The notes below the pieces were generated by a model. It was given only the letters and a program-made list of their open reading frames with translations, was not told the DNA's origin and searched no databases. A program made the translations under genes and the position numbers. Shown piece by piece: positions 44,901 to 64,000 of a DNA stretch of 64,000 nt. Numbering within the stretch: position 1 is the first letter of the stretch; every line of letters starts with the position of its first letter. The stretch is from NCBI GenBank assembly GCA_027704905.1, contig CM051016.1:7478461-7542460 (forward strand), given 5' to 3'. The DNA is from Muraenolepis orangiensis (taxonomy: Eukaryota > Chordata > Actinopteri > Gadiformes > Muraenolepididae).

Positions 44901-46266
44901 AAAAACATCTTTAATCTTGAATCTTATCTTTTCCCCAGGCCACTCTACTGGGGGTGTATTATGTCAGTGAAGGATTCAAGAAGCGAAGGTAATCTCACTC
45001 ACGCGTCTACCTCACACCTTGACGCCCTGACTGTAGATATGTGTATTCCCTGTGTGAATGTCACATTTCTGTTCAAATTATTATTGATCGACACTTATTG
45101 AATAACGTACAACATTTGGGGCGTTGTTCCTTGCCCTTTAGGCGACGTTGGGTTAAGATGTGTCATATAATGTGGGCCGGTAAAGCCCTCAGAAACTGAA
45201 ACGGTTATTCAAGATTTAAGATTCAAGATTTAAGATTCAAGATTTGTATTTGCCATTTGTAACAAGTACAATGGAATGCTTACTCCCCATTCCCTCCCGC
45301 AGTAGGAATTCCTAAAACACAATACTACAAAAATACAATACACAATAAAAATTAACATAAAAATAATGTGTGATGAAGTGTAAAAAATAAAGTGACTGAT
45401 GGATGATATGTACATAAAAAAGTATTTTAAAGTACCAGTAATGCAGCAGCACCATGAATACAGTGCAGTACAGTACAGTAACTGTGATGAGTCCAGAATG
45501 TCCAGCAATGTTATGATAGTGTAATGTTAAGGACAATGTTATGATAGTGTAATGTTAATGACAATGTTATGATAGTGTAATGTTAATGACAATGTTATGA
45601 TAGTGTAATGTTAAGGACAATGTTATGATAGTGTAATGTTAATGACAATGCTATGATAGTGTAATGTTAATGACAATGTTATGATAGTGTAATGTTAATG
45701 ACATGTTATGATAGTGTAATGTTAATGACAATGTTATGATAGTGTAATGTTAATGACATGTTATGATAGTGTAATGTTAATGACATGTTATGATAGTGTA
45801 ATGTTAATGACATGTTATGATAGTGTAATGTTAATGACAATGTTATGATAGTGTAATGTTAATGACAATGTTATGATAGTGTAATGTTAATGACAATGTT
45901 ATGATAGTGTAATGTTAAGGACAATGTTATGATAGTGTAATGTTAATGACAATGTTATGATAGTGTAATGTTAAGGATAATGTTATGATAGTGTAATGTT
46001 AAGGACAATGTTATGATAGTGTAATGTTAATGACATGTTATGATAGTGTAATGTTAATGACATGTTATGATAGTGTAATGTTAATGACATGTTATGATAG
46101 TGGCAGCACTCCTAGCAGTTCAGTAGGTCACTGCCTGTGGATAAAAACTATCATTGAACCTGCTAGTCCATTCAGGGCTAAAATCTACTTTTTGGTTTTG
46201 TTTTAAAGTGTTGCAGAGGAGACTGGAACCAGTACTGCAGAGGAAGAAACCACTCTTCTAGACTGA
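39638..46266 (+). CDS. slc18b1: Vesicular polyamine transporter, SLC18B1-like, copy 2
   Basis: Second tandem copy. Coding exons: 39638-39674, 39869-40017, 41002-41097, 41205-41278, 41670-41817, 42038-42194, 42432-42568, 42785-42886, 43157-43248, 43344-43439, 44273-44347, 44433-44526, 44939-44988, 46209-46266. They sum to 1365 bases, or 454 residues plus stop, close to human SLC18B1 (456). Exon lengths from exon 3 onward equal those of copy 1. Marks: SVASVNFGSMICYS, SQTVVGLIFGSYALS, the antiporter motif GLILGPPLGGW, SLFAMDTFHLTPGRVGLIFL, FEWAATIQGG, and an acidic C-terminus ending TLLD. It is a predicted 12-helix proton antiporter of secretory vesicles. Tyr replaces the His before EQGFEDG (copy 1 and human have His). 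The gene is compact compared with copy 1. Confidence 0.93.
40021..40290. repeat. 41-bp minisatellite in slc18b1 copy 2 intron 2
   Basis: About 6.3 units of a 41-bp repeat (GCGTCCATCGACCCGTGGAG and then ACATACACGCACTTTAACAG) begin about 10 bases past the splice donor at 40018. Units are nearly identical; one has CCACCG for CCATCG. Confidence 0.95.
40640..40975 (+). mobile_element. LINE 3' UTR fragment (slc18b1 copy 2 intron 2)
   Basis: Shares GACTTTCTGGACTCATC and CATGATGCTGCTGCACTACT with 10310-10360 and ends AAAATCTTGAATTG near 40968. Confidence 0.8.
41878..41962. repeat. (CA)n microsatellite in slc18b1 copy 2 intron 5
   Basis: A CA tract of about 85 bp between exons 5 and 6; the overlapping His-Thr frame fuses artificially with exon 6. 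Confidence 0.97.
43470..44190 (-). mobile_element. Nested LINE 3' ends (slc18b1 copy 2 intron 10)
   Basis: A minus-oriented 3' UTR (CCATTCCCTAACGCAGTATA near 43533) is cut at about 43755 by family B (ATTCAAGATT repeats at 43757, then TATCCCGAGGGAAAT). It resumes near 44070 (GGCAGCACTCCTAGCAGTTC) and reaches about 44190. The older element was therefore the target of the family B insertion. Confidence 0.75.
44700..44930 (+). mobile_element. LINE 3' UTR fragment (slc18b1 copy 2 intron 12)
   Basis: Ends with GGGGAGTAAGCATTCCATTG, an AATAAAAACATCTT stretch and CTTGAATC, just before the acceptor of exon 13. Confidence 0.75.
45215..46180 (-). mobile_element. LINE 3' UTR with internal minisatellite expansion
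   Basis: A minus-oriented copy of the same 3' UTR family: CTCCCCATTCCCTCCCGCAG near 45281 and GGCAGCACTCCTAGCAGTTC near 46101. Between them is an array of about 21 units of a 27-28-bp repeat (45515-46100). In other copies the matching sequence occurs only once or a few times. Confidence 0.85.
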
Positions 46267-46661
46267 GGGATCTGTCCATATGGTGCAGCTTCTGCTGACA
46301 AGCAGCTTGGGACAAGCTGCTGCTAAAAGCTACACAAATCACTACAGAAATAGATACTAGCATACAGCCGTAAATACAAAAGTTTATGTTATGCAGATTT
46401 TTTTTCTTTTAGAGAATAACTGACATGCCTTTATAAAGGGATTACAACCACGTGCATTGGGGTAATGGAGAGGATTTTATGTCATTGTATTCATTATGTT
46501 ATCATTTATTTAATATTTTTAATAATTGTAATATTCATAATCCAGTGTTGATAACGACAAACCTTTGTTTTTGTTACTTCTGTTATAAAGATGTTAAATG
46601 TATGTAGGTATGTCATGTTTGTATGCGTGTATGACATGTGTATGTATATGTATGGATTTCG

Positions 46662-46676
46662 TGTGTGTGTGTGTGT

Positions 46677-46751
<75 letters not shown>
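46662..46751. repeat. (GT)n microsatellite
   Basis: A GT tract with one GG interruption, in the region between slc18b1 copy 2 and ahi1. Confidence 0.96.
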
Positions 46752-46752
<1 letters not shown>

Positions 46753-46769
46753 GCTGAGCAGACGGTTAT

Positions 46770-48215
46770 CTGGTTCCCAAACAAAGATGTAGCATTGAGC
46801 CAGCGTGTCCATGACTGCTGTGGTTGTTGTCTGTCTCTGGACCTCATGATTCGGATTGGATTGCCCGTCTGAATTATTTGGTACAGACCTGAGGAGGGAA
46901 GGTATGACCACGGGTGATAGCGTGCAAAGGGTCATTCAACCGTAGACCTCGTATAATTCAATCAGGTCATACATATTATTATGTAGTGTGTGCCTCCTTC
47001 TCGTCAAGGTTCCAACTCTCTGAACGTCTGTGAGCGTCTTTAAACGCGTCTCATCGACCGTAATTAAAAAGAAGGGAAAAAAAACAATTCATGGATGTAA
47101 ATTGAGAATTTAATTATTTACAATGAACGCTACCTCAATGTGCCGTTTAGAACACACGAGAGACCAATTAAGACTATTCTAGAAGGGTATGTGGTGAAAA
47201 CCCAGTGTCCCTGTGAGTCTGCTCGGCGACTCTTGATCCGTCTGCGTGGCCACAGCTCTGGCCCGACCGGCTCCAAGACACAGAATCACACCAAACCACT
47301 TACAGTTACACCAGCAATACCAACTATATAACATAATACTATATATACTACACCAAGAGGCTCGGGCAGTTTTCAAAACAACTGCGACAAGAGGGCAGCA
47401 ACAACTCATTTGATTCAAATTAAGTTAATTAAAATGTCAAACAACTACATAGAGATAGGTAGCCTTTGGGCTATGTACATTTTTTTCCAAATATTTAATA
47501 TTTGTGGATTTAGCATTTGTTTGGTTAATTGTTTTATCTGTTAAAAAAAGAAGAAAAAACGACCAATATTTAAATATTTTATTTAAAATTCCTCTTCGGT
47601 GTGAGATTAGGCTGAAGATAAACAAAACATATTAGTTCTTCCCAAAAAAAAAAAGAAATTGTTCACTATTGTGTTGATTTGAATGTGAATTTATGTATGT
47701 ACAAACCTGACAATATGTTGCCATGTCACTTATATATTTACACTCTTATACGGGCAATACACAGCTAACACACAGATGTTAATCTGTCAAAATTATACTC
47801 CTACATCTGTGCTATGCTCCTTACTTGTATGAAGGATGATGAATTGTCCTTTCATAATTTATACAAGATGTGTTTATCCGTGCCGTGGTCACAGAGGACC
47901 ATTCTGTTTGCAGTTGTCATTCCGATAAAATGGAAGATACAACTTTACTTCTTACAAAACTACGTTTTAGTAGTTTTAACTACTAGCAGACCCAGAATCA
48001 GAGTTAAATCTCAAAAGTAAAAATAATAATAGTTTGGAATAGGATAAATATATAAAAATATTTCACAATCACCTGGATTGTTTGATGCTTAAAAAAAAAT
48101 GGTAACCATTTGATTTAACAAATTTACCAAAAAATATACTAATAATAATACATCGTAAAAGACAGTTTGACAAGCAGGGAGCAGGGAGGGTGTTGGCAAG
48201 GGTCTCGGAGTGGGG
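46770..48215. other. Convergent intergenic region, no gene recognised
   Basis: Lies between the stop of slc18b1 copy 2 (46266) and the 3' end of ahi1. It is AT-rich. Minus-strand AATAAA motifs near 47583 and 48508 could end ahi1 transcripts. Nothing coding was recognised. Confidence 0.5.
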
Positions 48216-48219
48216 GGGG

Positions 48220-48410
48220 CTACACGTCCGGCTCGAAGGCACCGTTGGCTCGGCCCGTTGGCCTCTCCGGGAGTGGCCTGCCGGCGGTCCTGGCTCGCCG
48301 GCCGGAAGAGCGGGAAGCGTCCGGGTCGGAGGACGTGGCGCCCTGGGGAGGGGCAGCAGGGGCAGCCCCGTGCCTCTTCACCTTCTTCTTCCTGAGAGAG
48401 CTTCTGAAGA
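48220..48410 (-). other. Possible alternative 3' exon or UTR of ahi1
   Basis: The GC-rich minus frame to 48220 (SSLRKKKVKRHGAAPAAP... ending FEPDV and TAG) follows an acceptor-like pyrimidine tract and CAG near 48405. The donor in the last exon (ACCG then GTACCA) is phase 1 and would enter a different frame that stops after about 8 residues. This is therefore either UTR, an alternative tail or an uncharacterised exon. Confidence 0.3.
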
Positions 48411-48723
48411 GACGGCAGAAACACACACAGAGTTCAGGTCTAACGGCTCCAGGTCAGACAAGTCAGACATCACTTAGTTTCACTATCGACGTAGTTTTTA
48501 GGATAAACTTTTATTTTTTATGCTTCGAAAAAGGGACCGGCCTTGTGAAATGAAACTATATTGAATTCAAAATACATCTAGCAATGTTGTACCATATATT
48601 CATATTGTATGTTATGTATTAATCATCATCACTTCATCAAAGTTGAGCGACGACAGCGGCCTACGTTAGCCTGCTTGTTATTCAACATGTTATGAGCCGA
48701 CCCAGTGGCTGTGGCCGCAGAAC

Positions 48724-63572
<14,849 letters not shown>

Positions 63573-63625
63573 CCTCCTCTCTCATTCTGCATGAAGGGAA
63601 TCAACGAAGTTGTTGTTTATGGAGT

Positions 63626-63628
<3 letters not shown>

Positions 63629-63680
<52 letters not shown>
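63629..63680. repeat. (CA)n microsatellite just upstream of ahi1 start
   Basis: A CA tract that starts 57 bp upstream of the ahi1 start codon on the coding side, within the 5' UTR or first intron. Confidence 0.95.
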
Positions 63681-63682
<2 letters not shown>

Positions 63683-64000
63683 ACAGTTTGTAATACAGTT
63701 ACATAAAACCGACCTCTGCGTCACTATACGAAGAGGAACCCATCACATCAGCGCTATGCGCTTAGCTAGTTAGCGCTTAAGTCACCCGTTAGCATCACAA
63801 GCTAACGGGGCACCAGCAAGCAAGCTAACACAGGCTAACGCTAGATCATTGTGTTAATATTGGCACATTATCGATTACCTCAACACGTGAGCGGTTGGAT
63901 TTAAGTCGATGTTAATAACTTCCAATAGGATATTTCCCGTGTCAAACAGTTATGTGTGGCCGTGATTGGGACCACAGGCGACGCTCCTGCTGGTTTCCAA
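63681..64000 (-). promoter_or_regulatory. Upstream region of ahi1, no element pinned down
   Basis: The sequence 5' of ahi1 contains repeated GTTAGC/GCTAAC words (63765-63840). No TATA box or clear promoter element was found, and the transcription start is not evident. Confidence 0.3.

Overview
The window looks like nuclear DNA of a teleost fish. Its genes have many short introns. It carries L2-type and other fish non-LTR retrotransposon remains, a Sushi-like (Tf1/sushi group) chromodomain Ty3/Gypsy element, hAT and pogo-like DNA transposon relics, and very many long dinucleotide repeats. Such microsatellite density is reported for cod-like fishes, but assigning the window to Gadiformes is only a guess. 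Nothing suggests a bacterium or virus.

Layout. Positions 1-7.9 kb hold microsatellites, an L2-clade LINE, a hairpin MITE and broken hAT and LINE pieces, with no host gene recognised. From 7985 to 19921 on the minus strand lie exons of an L-amino-acid oxidase-like (il4i1-family) gene. It has an in-frame stop, frameshifts and an internal deletion, so it is called a pseudogene. Its introns are packed with LINE pieces, a pogo-like transposase relic, a hAT transposase relic and a minisatellite. From 23.6 to 46.3 kb are two tandem plus-strand copies of slc18b1, the SLC18-family vesicular polyamine transporter. Each has 14 coding exons with the same intron phases from exon 3 onward, and both reading frames look intact (about 440 and 454 codons). 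The upstream copy is swollen by LINE insertions, an antisense LTR retrotransposon (27945-33318, 5-bp target duplication) and a TIR-bounded element carrying SWIM zinc-finger coding remains.

From 63572 down to 48724 on the minus strand is a complete ahi1 (jouberin) gene. I could place 26 coding exons that join in frame to about 1170 codons: a lysine/glutamate-rich N-terminus, a conserved middle domain, a WD40 propeller and an SH3 domain. It converges tail-to-tail on slc18b1 copy 2. The three host loci have no visible operon-like relation. slc18b1 encodes a membrane antiporter and ahi1 a ciliary transition-zone scaffold.

The most notable observations are these. (1) The Sushi-like element's primer-binding site can pair with the predicted 5' end of its own mRNA, the signature of Tf1-type self-priming. 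(2) One slc18b1 exon is about 4% diverged between copies while another is about 25% diverged, which suggests gene conversion. (3) Several minisatellites have visible single-copy ancestors or are split by insertions. (4) There are several foldback or palindromic structures. I found no CRISPR, operon or clearly new enzymatic system. Exon boundaries were set by eye from splice signals, phase and family similarity.
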